A stretch of DNA of 64,000 nucleotides, taken from assembly GCA_916610825.1 (NCBI GenBank), contig OU744448.1:13182436-13246435 (forward strand), in the 5' to 3' direction. The notes beneath the pieces were generated by a model. The model worked only from the letters and a program-made list of their open reading frames with translations. It was not told the origin of the DNA and did no database searches. Below, in pieces: positions 11,772 through 25,100 of this stretch. This DNA comes from Haliclystus octoradiatus (taxonomy: Eukaryota; Cnidaria; Staurozoa; Stauromedusae; Haliclystidae). The position numbers and the translations under genes were made by a program. How positions within the stretch are numbered: position 1 is the first letter of the stretch; the number at the start of each line of letters is the position of its first letter.

Positions 11772-13199
11772 TTGAAAATGAAAAAGCTAAAATTACCAAA
11801 TTCTTTCCCACAGCAGATGAAGTAAATTTATTTTGATCTAATTGTAAATTATAGTAAATAGTATATGTAATTAACACGCAGATGATGAAGATGAGATTTG
11901 TTGTATATTCTTTATTGCTAATATCATGTCAATTTGGAATTCATTGTCATCATATTTACGCATTTATTCCTAATTCTTACATGCTTACAACTGTGTACCA
12001 TACATTTTCTTAAATTACTCAAATGTATCAGTGTGTATAGTAAAGCAACACACAACTGAACTAGTTTTGAGCATTGCATCTTAGGAGTTCCGACTTAAAA
12101 ATGTTGTATAATCTTGAACCTTATGAACTAAAGTATAAACAAATTGTTCAATGTCGATGAATATTCACAAACAAAGTTGGTTAAGGTTTCACAAGCAATA
12201 AATGACCTGTCTTATCACAAACATTTTCATAAACCTTTGACAAACAGTTTATGAACAGGGGATCACGTAATATCCACAAAAGAGGTTTCAGGGATACTAC
12301 CGTTACGGTAGCTGTATGCTTGGCTCACTCCTTAGAACTGTAGTTTAGACATTTTGACATTGCTGTTCCTGTAAAGTAGCAACTTTTTCATCAAATTTCA
12401 AGCTCATTTATTACGTAGACCAATCAGAATCACAAATAGCCTACATCATCCCGCAAAAAATGTATTGAGTTCATGAACTGTTTACGAAAGTTTTTCAAGG
12501 TTTTCAATGTTCGGTGTTCATGTATGGTGATTACAAGAGTAATAAATATTGTATTGACTTCATTGTACCGTATCGATTTTCATATTAGTTGGAAAGAAAT
12601 TTAAGTAGAGATTATTGTTTACCTAAAAAGCATTAGGAAATCAATTATATTACATTTCTCATTCATTCTTGGTGCTTTCACATTTGAACAACCTTTCATA
12701 AAGAATATAGATCACAACTAAAAACAATTCAGACACACAAGAACATATAGAATTCTCAAATACATCAAACCAACATCCGTTTCAATTATTTTTTAGATTT
12801 AGAAATAATTGTTAGGGTAATATTTAAACTTTTGAAAATAATTTACAATAAATATCATCAAACATTACTGGTTGAATGCAAAGTTAAGATGATACCACAA
12901 GCATTTTGAATAAGAATATACTGATATTTTCTGCCAAGGCCAGATATAATAATCTGCAGTTCTGGCAAGGCATTCCTAAAATTAAGCCGGCCTCTATTTA
13001 GTTTATAACTTTGTTTAAGTTACCATAGTTGCATAGGTATTTACATTTTGGTCAATAAATACATTATTTGTTTATGATTATCAAACAGCCTTGGAGATTT
13101 AATAATTAATGATCTGACTTTAAGTTCTCTGTTAATCAGATAATTAATTCATACTATTCATCCTCCTAATGTGTTCAAACTATTAAAGAATATGTTATG
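11772..13199. other. Spacer between convergent COMMD8 and YIPF6
   Basis: AT-rich, with no exon-like frame on either strand. About 12150-12500 contains repeated degenerate words around CACAAAC and TTTATGAAC, suggestive of an old MITE, but the ends could not be fixed. Nothing else was recognised. Confidence 0.4.
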
Positions 13200-16100
13200 T
13201 TATCCATTGTGTGAGACTACTAGCCATGCAATAACAAAGTAGAACAAGCCAATTGGATAAACAGCTAACCACTTGCGCTTGTAAGGTTGACTTTCGCCAA
13301 GAAAAGCAATAGAAGCTGAAATATTGCAAAACACAAATATTAGCCAAGACCAGTTTTATCTCTCTCCCTAAATGGCGATAAAGTATTGGGTTATCGACTC
13401 TGGAAAATCATGGCTTTGATAATATCACATCATGGTAGTTAACATCAGTTGACCCAAGAAGTTCTACTGTCTAGGGTGATAGCTATATTTCCTCTACTAG
13501 GCCAACACCAGTGAAAGCGCTCACAAGTTGATGAACATAAAATTGATGAAATATTTCATGAACTATTCATGAACAGTATATAGAATGTTTATGAGGTCGT
13601 CACGGATATTTGGGGAATCTCAATTTGGGAACTGTTCATAGACCCTTCAGGGGGAGTTCATGAATTGTTCATGAAATTTTCTTGCACACAGTAGTTTGTT
13701 TCAAAAGGGTATTGAAATTGACGCTTCACGCCTCTGTGCGATCTGATAACAAATACATAGGCTAAGACTTCTATCATTGGACTTACCCCAAGTTGACCAG
13801 ACAAATGTTACAGAAACAACTAAACAACGAATGGCAAACAAGATTGTGGTATGCTGTGCCATGAGAAGAACTTTGCATATGATGAGTGCAACATTCAATG
13901 GTAAAACACAATATCCAAGGACACAGACACACTGGAAGAATGATCTAGAATAAGATAAATATAAATATAACCAATGCAAAGTACAGTTAAACAGTTTCGA
14001 CATTGCAAATTAATAGCACAGACAAATGTGTTAATATTCAACCTTGCTTTATATCCCCATTTGTTGAAAATCATTTGTCGCTTTCTATACAAACTCAACT
14101 AATTTACTCTTGCTTAATATCCCCTGAGCGGATAATATTAGCAGCATCACATCAAAGTTGATTTTGGACATGACACAAAAAACATTAATTGTTTTAACTA
14201 AGAATAAACATTTTAACGATTCAAGAAATAATCTTTCTTTGTTTGTGACTCAAAATAAATAGCTTTGAACACTACTGTACTCTGAGTGCATTACTGCAAC
14301 ATCGACTCTATAGATCTAAATTGGTTATCTGCTACATATAGTTGATAGCTGATGAAATATACTGCTGACTTGAAATCACCTTGTTCAGACTTGCTCAGCT
14401 ATTCACAACTTATCTGTATTATATTTCTTAATAAAACAATTATCCAGTGCCTGCACGTTGCACAATCATCAATGATCCATCATCACCATTTCAACACTAT
14501 ACAACCATGACACTGCACCTTGACAAGCAAAGCTTATCTGTCTTGAATAATGTTGAAATGTATATCTAGGATATTACGAGATTACTTCTTTTGATAGAGA
14601 AACATTTTCTATTTGTCGATGATATTTTTGTGTTTTAATTAATAATGATAAAGTTTACATGCAGTGTCAAGCCTGAGATCAGCTTTTGGGCATTGTGGAT
14701 CATTGTTCTGAGCGTAAAAGTTCCTTCTGTATAAATAGAACGGTAGTATGTGTGCTTTTGGTACAACAATATTGTCTGGATTATGCACAATATTACGATT
14801 CAGCAGAGGGAGGATTAGCTCAGATGGTAAAGCAACCGAAAACATCAAAAGAGTGTTTAACATCATTGCTCTCAGCGAAATAAACCACTCCTCTAGAAAT
14901 AGAGGAGTGGTACAAGTGCCTTGCGTAGGGCAATGCCGTCCAAATTAATTGCTCATTATTCCAGCATGCATAGGGTATGACTGGGAACATAAATGCATTC
15001 AATGTTGCAAATTAGATGTGTGTTTACTATGTATATACTAAATAAAAACGACATGTTATATATTTGTTCAACTATTCAATTTTCTATCATCTCACAATGT
15101 TCCACCAAGGAGTTTTGAGTTGAGTGTTACAATTCCAGACCCAACCCAAACGATTGCAAATACTTCAGCAAACTCAGGCCCACCATCACCGGCATCATTA
15201 GCTTTACTATGAGATCCTTGCAACATCCTAAATCATAAGAAAATAAAAAGAGAAAATAAATCATTTGATACAAAACTCAGACTTCCATGTACCTGTTTAA
15301 AGATCTATTTATAGATATGTTTATTTCCAACCATAAGAATTTGAACAATCTACAGTAGCTTAAATTACATAGATTTAGTATGTTTATTATTCAACAGGGT
15401 TGACGAAACCCCAGAAGCAATTTTTGCCGGTTTATTGGGGCACATTTCATTATTTTAAATTTTTTTTATTACGTATGGATAAATATACAGTTAATATGTA
15501 TGGGTAATACAAAATTAAGAATTTATATTGGTAAACTGGAATGTGTTATGTATCATGTTCAAAAAGGCATTGAAAAAGTAATCAGAAAAAGAGGTAGAAT
15601 GTATGGTTGCTAGAGACTAAGGAGAAAGTTATAAAATGAAATGTTGCAATAATCTTTGTGTTTATGATTGTAACTTGAAGCTTCGTGAGTTGTTGCATTA
15701 AATAACAATTGTCTAATGAATATAGTATCTAGTATAGAACATAATATATAATATAGTAACTTCCAAGTATGGATTTTCTTACTGATTGAGCAAAAGACTT
15801 GCAAGAAAGTGGTACGGCAGACAGGAAACAGAATTGTTGCATAGGGAAGGAAAACAATAATTGGAAAGAGTTTGTAGAAAATGTGTTTTGCAAAAGGAAT
15901 ATGGAAAACGTTTGTTATTCTGTGATGGCAACCAATAAAAGTAAAAAGGGTTTTTGTTCTTGCTGGAAAAACGAAAGTATTTTAACTTGATATAAATCAG
16001 AAATTTTCAAATTCCAAGTTGTTTCATCAATGATTCAAAACAGCTCATTGGTTTTGCATTCATGGTTATTCTGACGCATTTTTTTTAAGGGATTCAAATT

Positions 16101-19100
16101 GGTTAATATCACTTTTACCCGTCAAATAATTAACCCAAATTCAATTTTAAGATGAGGTGGTTTTATTATGCAATTATAAATCAGAAGTTTGTGATGTTGC
16201 GATAATTTATTTTAAACAAATAAGCTTGTAGATGTTTATACTGTACACAATTTTAAATGTTACAATCTAAGCTAAGCTGTTGTCGGCTACAAAGTTCTTT
16301 ACTGTGACCATCACAATAAACTGAGTTTAAATTGTCAACATTATCCATCTAATTTCACTATCTTGTACATCACACACCATCTTGACGCAATTTTTGTAAA
16401 AGTAGTGGGTGGGATACTGTATGAAATGCTTTTTTAACATCAATGACAATCTGAATCTGTTGTTTAAGAAATAAATTCAACAATGATCATTTCCTGAAGA
16501 CTTTCTGAATCCAAATTGATGTTACTTTAAGTTTCATGCTTTTATAGCAATATTTTTAATGTTTTTAATGTCTTTAGCTTTTAATGTTTCTGTCTGATGA
16601 TTTCTATAAAAGCATGAAACTTAAAGTAACAGTATAAGAATGTGTGGTCTCTGACTCCTTTCTATTTCTATTATTATTATATATATATAAAAAAATGCTC
16701 AGTAGTAATTGTCTCAACAGTTCTAGATTTTTGAGAAACACAAGATTCAAAATGTTTAAGCTGGCATTGTTAAATTTATATGAGCTTATACATTTATACA
16801 ACCCTGGTACTATGACACAGGTGTCATTTTTGTTTGATGAATTTCTTCACTGCATTGACCAACTCGTCTTGACCAAGATATATTTTGTTAAGTCATTTCC
16901 CTGTTCCCTGAGCAGTACTGATCATGGCTAATGGCTAGAAACCGGTACCGTTTCCTTCTAAACATTCTAAAATACATGATAATTGAGGTCTTCAATATAA
17001 ACATTTTAAAATGATGTGGATACAATTGTTGAACTTACATGGCAAGCATTATACATAAGATTAATGGTCCCCATAAATCCCCTGAAAGAAAAATGCAAAT
17101 ACAAGCACATTAGAACAGTTTTAAACAAAAACAGATGATGGTGAATTCATAAATATATGTTGATATTATTGAAAGTGTTCTCTACAACAGCTTAACCCCT
17201 CAGTAAAATGTTAATATCAAAATGTAGTAGACTGCTGTATTTCTTATTATGATAGTCTATTCTGTTAACAGCATGTTGTTCTTACTCCACTGCAAGTGGT
17301 TCTAGCATATTGAGACAACAGTGAACTTCTGATTTAATGGGTTCACGGTATTTATCACCAAAATCAAGCAGAAGGCAAGGTATCATGATTTATAAACTTA
17401 TCAACAAGACTTCAATGGCAATGTCGCTTTCTGTAAAGTATTTAATTCAGAGTTTACATGTAAACTCAATACGTTTTATTGTGTTAGATTAATCTTTTGT
17501 GTTTACCTTCATTGCTAAAATGTAAAGTAGTCCTTTGGGATTACTAATGAATTCTCGAACACTAGTTTGGCGAGTCCGTCGATAATTCATAACTAATACG
17601 ACTGGCAAGATAGCCATACAACTATGAAGTCTGGCAAGAATGCCATACAACTAAGAATACTGGCAAGATAGCCATATATCTGAGAAGACTACCAAGATAG
17701 CCATACAATTAAAAGACAGCTTGTGGGTGTTTGTTTAATTATAAATATGATAGCTGGAGCTAGATTTTATTGAGTTTGATTCTAAATTATATCTGTTTTT
17801 TGTTTACTGCACCGTTGATTTAGTTAATAAAGAATATTCTATACTAGCAATTAGTGTTGGTCCATAATGGACCTTGTGTGATAAAACTTTCAGATCACTT
17901 AAAATTAAATAATTGACTGAGCTGATTATCATTGTATAGTACGGAGCATGAAGTCCGGAGGAGAACATGAGACAATACACATTGAAACGACGATCAAGAC
18001 ATCAAGAATACAATTAATCAAGACATCATAATCATTTCCTTAATAAAAATTTAATTTATTTCACATCAATTGAGTCGATTGAAATGTATAGAGGCCGTCG
18101 GTCAATTTTATGCATATAACGTAGCTATATCTACATAGAAAAACTTAATTTTATGTACTGAAAGGAAGCCAGAACACATTAATTATTATAAATTACAAAT
18201 ATTCAGTCAAATTTCGAAATCTGAAATTATCAATAAAAAGTCAATTTAAATCCGATTCGATCCGAAGACCTAAAATATCAACCCGAATCTGACCCGATAC
18301 GATCGATGATGTCTGACGGTTATCTATTATCGTTTTATAAGCACATTTTCAGTTTAACGTTATTATTATTATTAATTTAATTTTAATACTTTTATTATAT
18401 CAATTTGCGAACTGATTTCATCAAACTAACTTGATTAAAATGATACTTTCATATTCACGCGAGGAGCTTCTGGAGCACAAGCAAAGTACAGAAATCAATC
18501 TTCAACAATCGGTTATAAAGATATATCGGGTTGGTGTAGCACGAAATAGAACTTCAGGAAGCAGAAAGAGAGGAAAGAGAGGTGGGAAGAAAGTCAAAAT
18601 TAGGAACAAGCTGAAATCACTACTTGGAACATCTTTAATTTGCAGTCGAGTATTAGCAGATCTTATTGAAATGAAAAATTCAAAGACCATTGTATTCAGC
18701 TATTGGAACATCAATAGCGTCAATCACAAAATGCATTCTTTTCTTCCCATCCTGAACAACAACCTTGTGGACGTCCTTTGTTTGGCGGAATCCAAGCTTG
18801 GAAAGCATGACAGCATCCCCTCGCTGGATCAACTGACTATTGCTTGTAAAACCTACCGACGTGATCGAAACCGTCACGGAGGGGGTCTGTTGGCCTTCAT
18901 CAGACTTGATCTTCAACCAAGGAGGAGGAAGGCACTCGAGCCAGAGACATCAGAAATAATGTGCATTGAAATCAAAGTACAACATATGAAATTATTGCTG
19001 ATCTTTGCTTACAAACCACCACCAGCCAATAATCGTGATTTCCTTTCTACCCTTGAAACGACATTGGATACTATAAGATCCAGGAACATATCATTTTGCA

Positions 19101-22100
19101 TTTTTGGAGATTTAAATAGCCTAGCCTGTTCCAACAGCCAAGGTGACATTCTATTGGAATTCATAAATGATCATAGCCTAGTAAACCTCATAGACCAGCC
19201 AACACGACCTGAATCTGGTACTCTACTTGATGTGATCCTCACTAACAAGCCTGATATGCATGAAAAGAGTAGAGTGATAAATAGAGCTGAAAGTGATCAC
19301 GCTATGATATGCACATCCATTAAAGCTAAGTCCCCTAGACCATGTCCGATAAAGCTGCAATACCGTTCAGCAAAACAATTAGATCCTGACAAGATGTACA
19401 GGGACCTTGACCTAATTCCATGGATTGAGCTGGCTACAACACAGGACAACAAAGACTGTGTATCATGCATACAAAGTATTGAGAAATCTCTCTTAGATAC
19501 CTTGAATAAGCATTGCCCTATAAAAACAAGGATTGTTAAACCTGACCAACCACCATGGGTCACTCCTGCAGTAATAAAGTGTGTAGTACAGCGAAATAGG
19601 GCCTACAACAAATATGTCAAAAATAAAACCGACAGTAATAAAAGCAGATACATTGAAGCTAAAAGAGCAGCTACCAAAGTGAGAAGGACAGAAGTCCGCC
19701 GTCATCTGCACATCATATGTAACGATTCTGTTCAACAGAATGTATGGCGAAACATGAGATTGTGGATACCAGGAAAGCAAAAACCCACCAACGTCATACG
19801 AATTATTGAAGATGGAGAATACTTCGACAACCCAACTGACATAGCAGATATTTTAAACAAAAGATTCACCGACGTGTCATCAAACAACATTGAGCTCAAC
19901 ATCGAAAAAGAAGAATACCTCGACCAACTACGTGCAGATATAAGGCAAGGATCTGAAGCAATTTCAATACCATCTTTTGTCTTTCAAGAAGTCTCTAAAA
20001 CTGATGTGTCATCGATCATCATGTCATTGAATGGAAAGAAGTCTCCTGGAAATGATGGCATCCCAAACTGGTATATTCAATTTTGTATTTCTTTCCTTGT
20101 AGATCCTCTTACTTTACTGCTAAACGAGTGCATAAAAAAGAACATTTTACCCAGTCATTGGAAGGACGGGCTTGTATCTGCCATACATAAACAAGGTGAT
20201 GAATTATGCAAGAAAAATTATCGTCCTATAACTTTACTGGTAGTGCTGTCCAAGATCTTCGAAAAGCTGCTGAATAAACAAATCTGTATCCACATGATGA
20301 CGAACAACTTATGGTCAAAAACACTGTCCGGCTACATAAAACATCATTCGTGCGAGACAGCACTGTTCAAAGCGACGGAGGATTGGCGTAGATCAGCTGA
20401 CAGTGGAGAATGCGTTGCTGTTGTTGCTATGGATCTTAGCAAGGCATTCGACTCCGTTCATCATGAGATTCTTCTGAGAAAATTACAAACTTATGGTTTT
20501 TCGACGTCTGCAACTCAGTTGATGAAAGACTACTTAACTAACAGAAGACAGCAAGTAAAGATAGATGGAAAATTTTCATCTTGGAGCACTCTTTCATCAG
20601 GTGTTCCTCAAGGAAGCATTCTTGGCCCTACTTTCTTCAACATCTTTGTTAATGATCTTATTCAAAGTCTGACGTTTTCAAACATTATGCAATATGCCGA
20701 TGACACAACCTTGTATTACCAACATCATGACGTTGACCTTGTCAAATTACATCTTGAAAAGGACTTGGAGTCTGCTTGTACCTGGTTTGACATGAACATC
20801 CTAACACTGAATGATAACAAGACACACTGTATGGCAATAGGCAACTGTAACAAGCGCTCTTTCGTCGCTCAAAAATGTAAAACTGTCTTCACAAAATCAT
20901 CAACTCTATCAAAACTAAAGAACTTCATTCCATTGAAAACTAGAACAATGATTTATAAATCGCTTATCATGCCGCACTTTGACTACTGTGGTACTCTCCT
21001 TGCCACACTAAATAAAGGACTGCAGAAAAGAATGGACAAATGCCTGAAATCATCAACAAGACAAGTCATTGGGAAAAAAGATGTGACAGACGCAAACCTT
21101 CAATCATTACGCCAACGAAATATTACCTTGTTAATGAAATTACGCCAAAATGTTATCAATGGCACAGCTCCCATTACGATTCAGCAGCTGTATAAAAAGA
21201 CCGAAGGCAATACAAGATCAGCGTCAAGAGGGGAGATGAAAGTACCCAATTTTAAGAAAAAGATTGGAAAATTGTCAGCATGTCGTCTTACAGTATATTT
21301 ACACAACCATCTAGTGAAGAATTTATTTAAGTGAAATTGACTTGTTAAGTGTCACTGAAAGGGTTTTATTTGAGTAAAGACATATTGAACATGAAAGTAT
21401 ATATATATAAATTGTATATACTGTATAAACTATTTTAATTTATTTTGATACTTTTTATTACTTAATTAATCAATTGCTATTTATATTTTACCATATCTCG
21501 TTATTCTATAAAACATGCCCTAGATGGCAACTATAATATCTCTGATAGTGTAGTTGAATGCGAGAATTTTATTTAAATAAAGTTTATCATCATCATCATC
21601 ATCAAATTTTCCAGAATAAGATCATCAACATTCTATTAAAATGAAATAAAATTTTATAATAAATCGCTATAGTAATTCGATATTGATATTATGTTACATC
21701 TTGTTGTCAATATGTCTACGTGCTATTTATAATACCTTACAGATGTCAAATGAAAGAAAAGACGATTATGAATAAATTAGTTATTTTGATAGAAAAACGA
21801 AAACAATTAATTTTACCAGATTCGTGATATGCATATTTATTCAGAATTTATTGAAACGGACACGATGATTTATAGAGTGGAAATGTTTAGTGCAGCTTTA
21901 AAGATATATAAATGCCATAGCCAATGGTAATATTTAAATGCTTATGTTATGATGTCTGATGAAAAGGATTTACATATATAGAAAATGAATCTACTTTACC
22001 TTGCATTTGATCGCGATATGAAATGATCTTTCTTATGTCAGAATTATTTCGAATAAAAGACAATTTATATTTTATTCTTATCGGGCTTACATTCTCCTTC

Positions 22101-25100
22101 GATAAAATATGGTTGTTAACTTATTATTGATTGGTGTATTTACTCAGAGAACCCGCTATTAAGTATATAAATGTTGTTTGGAGATTATGCCGCTCGTATA
22201 GATTTTATTTGGATCTCATTTTTCTTTCTTATTTGGATCTCATTTGGAAAATGGTAAGTTGCATTTTAATAAATAATGTTTGCTATGATCGATTATTACA
22301 TGCAACCTTTTTCGCTTTTTATTTTTGTAGCACAAGGTTTGTTACACTCATCCAAACTGTATTAACTATTGAAAAATGTTTTTTGAATTATGTTTTTCTG
22401 TTTTTAAAGTTGAAAGCCATTTTTGAACGCTGAAAATATTATAATTATGATTTATCACAAATCATACGCTCAACTCAATTTAATTTTGTTGAATTTGATA
22501 TACCTGAATTTAACTTTATTAAATGTTGATCACAATAAGAACAAGACACCTCTATTTTTATTCTCGAAATTGTAGTAACATGCTGTGTCTTATTCTATAG
22601 CAAATCAACAAAATGAAATTTTAATTTTAATCAATGTTTACAATTCCTTCGTTAATTATGGAAGCAAAATCTGGAAATAAAAGCCTGCATGCTCATAACC
22701 TTTGATTAATATTTTTTATATTAAATAATAAATTATAGAAATACCCTTTGTGCAATGCCTTGATTAATTCTGAACTCTGTAATAACAGCATTTTGTTTCA
22801 TTAATAAATTAAAGAACTAAAGTCTGTTTAATTTTCATAGCGTTTGTGCCGCGCTAGATGTATTGCTGATATCAACACTACATGAAATAGGTCTACGTTT
22901 CTTTGATTTCAAAATATATTTTGTTTGGCCTAGTTATACTGGTAATTCAATGTAATTCAGTATGTCATATTGTTTTAATTATCATAAAACTGAAAGCAAA
23001 ATATTTTTGTTCTGGAGATTTCAATTTGAATTCGATTTGGCTGCCCGCTAGATTATCGACCTATGAAATTTTTCAAATCTCTGAATTTTATAATACAATG
23101 ATATCAAATAAAATATCAGATGAAGTATATTATTTCAAAACAACGTCATAGACCCATACTTTTCATACAACAAATTTGTTACTGTACACAGTTATCTCGA
23201 CACAAATGTTTGCATAATTATCTGACAACAGATTATCTGTATTATTTCGCCAGTAAGACGTCCATATAGAAATATAGAAATATAGTGATATATAAACAGA
23301 CAGTATTATTAATATAAGTAGGCCTAGATAATGGGGAGGGACAGCTAGGCGACTATTTGAGTCAATAAATAAATGAAATTATGACCTGCTCAATTGACTC
23401 TCTTCTAGAAGGCACGATTTTGCTACTGGGCGTTTAAGAACTGTTCCGTTTGTTTTCTGTTCTATAGTTCTAACACAGTTATCTTTACCAGGAAATGTTT
23501 TCATGATTCGATCCAAAGGCCACTGGATCCGTGGCACATTGTGATCTGCAGTCAGCACTATATCCCCTTCCTTTAAATTGAATTCTTTTTTCAGTCATTT
23601 CCGTCGACATTGCAGTAAAGGAAGGTAAGACTTTGACCATTTCTTCTAGAATTCTTCAATCAAACATTGTGCTCTATGCCATCGGTTTCTTGATCTGCTT
23701 TCGTTTTCAAACATGCCAGGTGGTAGAATGAATTATTGTGTCTGCAGTAATAAGTTGTTTGGAGTGATCACAGAATCGTCGTTGGGATCATCAAAGTTAG
23801 TAGTCAAAGGACGACTATTCATGATTCCTTCCAATTCAACAATAACTGTTCTAAATGATTCGTCGTCAAGGTAACCATTGCTGATAATACTTTTTAAAAT
23901 TCTTCTAATCGATCTGATTAATCGTTTCCATACTCCTCCCATATGTCTTGCTGTTGGTGGGTTGAATGTCCATTTAGTTTGTTGCTCTCTGAGCATTTTC
24001 GGAACTTTAATTTGGTCCAGCTGTTCAATACACAATTTTAACTTTATTTCATCACTAGTAAAGTTGTGCCATTGTCATTTCAAATTTCAGTCGGGTTGCC
24101 TCTTCTGTTAATAAACCGCCTCAATGCCAGAATAAAGGAGTCAGTATCTAATGAGTGTGCCATTTCTATGTGTACTGCCCTTGTAATGAGGCAGGTGAAT
24201 GCACAACCGTATCTTTTAACTTGAGATCGTTCTTGTTTTACTTTTGAATGGTCCAAAGTAATCTAATCCGGTACGCACGAAGGCAGATTGAAATGGTGTC
24301 ACTCTGTTGGTTGGCAAATCCCTCATTATTTGTGTAACAAATGCTCTCTCAGGCTTTCCGCAATCGAAACAATTTCTTATATCCTTTTTCCCTGTTGCCT
24401 TCCCATTGATCACCCAGAAATTTTTTCTTATTTCTGAAAGAACGTGCTCCACTCCTGCACGTCCTGATTTCTTGTGATAGTAGCGCATAATTGTATTTGT
24501 AACTGCATTTTCTTCTGGTAAAATGATTGGATGCTTGCATGATTCTGAGATAGGGGCGTTGGTCAATCTGCCACCCACTTTTAATAAGTCATCATCCATG
24601 AATGGAGCCACACCTGCGAAAACAGTTCAGGAGTTCATGAACTTTTCACTCTAATATCTATCTAATTCCCAGAATTTCTGGACTTGTTGATCCAATGAAT
24701 TTTCACGTTGAGTACTGATGGAATTTACAGTTACCGCTTTTGTCTCTCTCTGTTGACCGTTACTGCGTGCTGGTCCCAGCAACAACCAACCTAGTTTTGT
24801 TCGAACCGCCCATGGGTCTCCTGGCAAGCCCTTACGGTAATCGATTGCAATTAATGCTTCTGGGCAATTTGTACCAACTAAGATTTAGACTTCATTGGAT
24901 CTAATTTTTGGTATCTCAATTCCGTTTAGATATTCATAATTTTTCAATTGGAACTCTTTCAAACCTGTGCAGGAAATATTTAATTCCTTCACTGTCAATT
25001 GAACTGATGTATGTTCTATCGAGTTACTGTCATTTGCATTTGACCGTTTGACGACTGGCATGTGTAATGAAAGGGTAGACAGCTTTTGTGTCAACCACAG

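Noticed and set aside
12150..12500. Possible MITE with TTTATGAAC words in the COMMD8-YIPF6 spacer
   Set aside because: The arms do not pair well enough to define ends; noted only as repeat-like.
14806..14945. tRNA gene with A box TAGCTCAGATGG
   Set aside because: No B box and no cloverleaf; it is a deleted SINE copy sharing its tail with 51029-51372.
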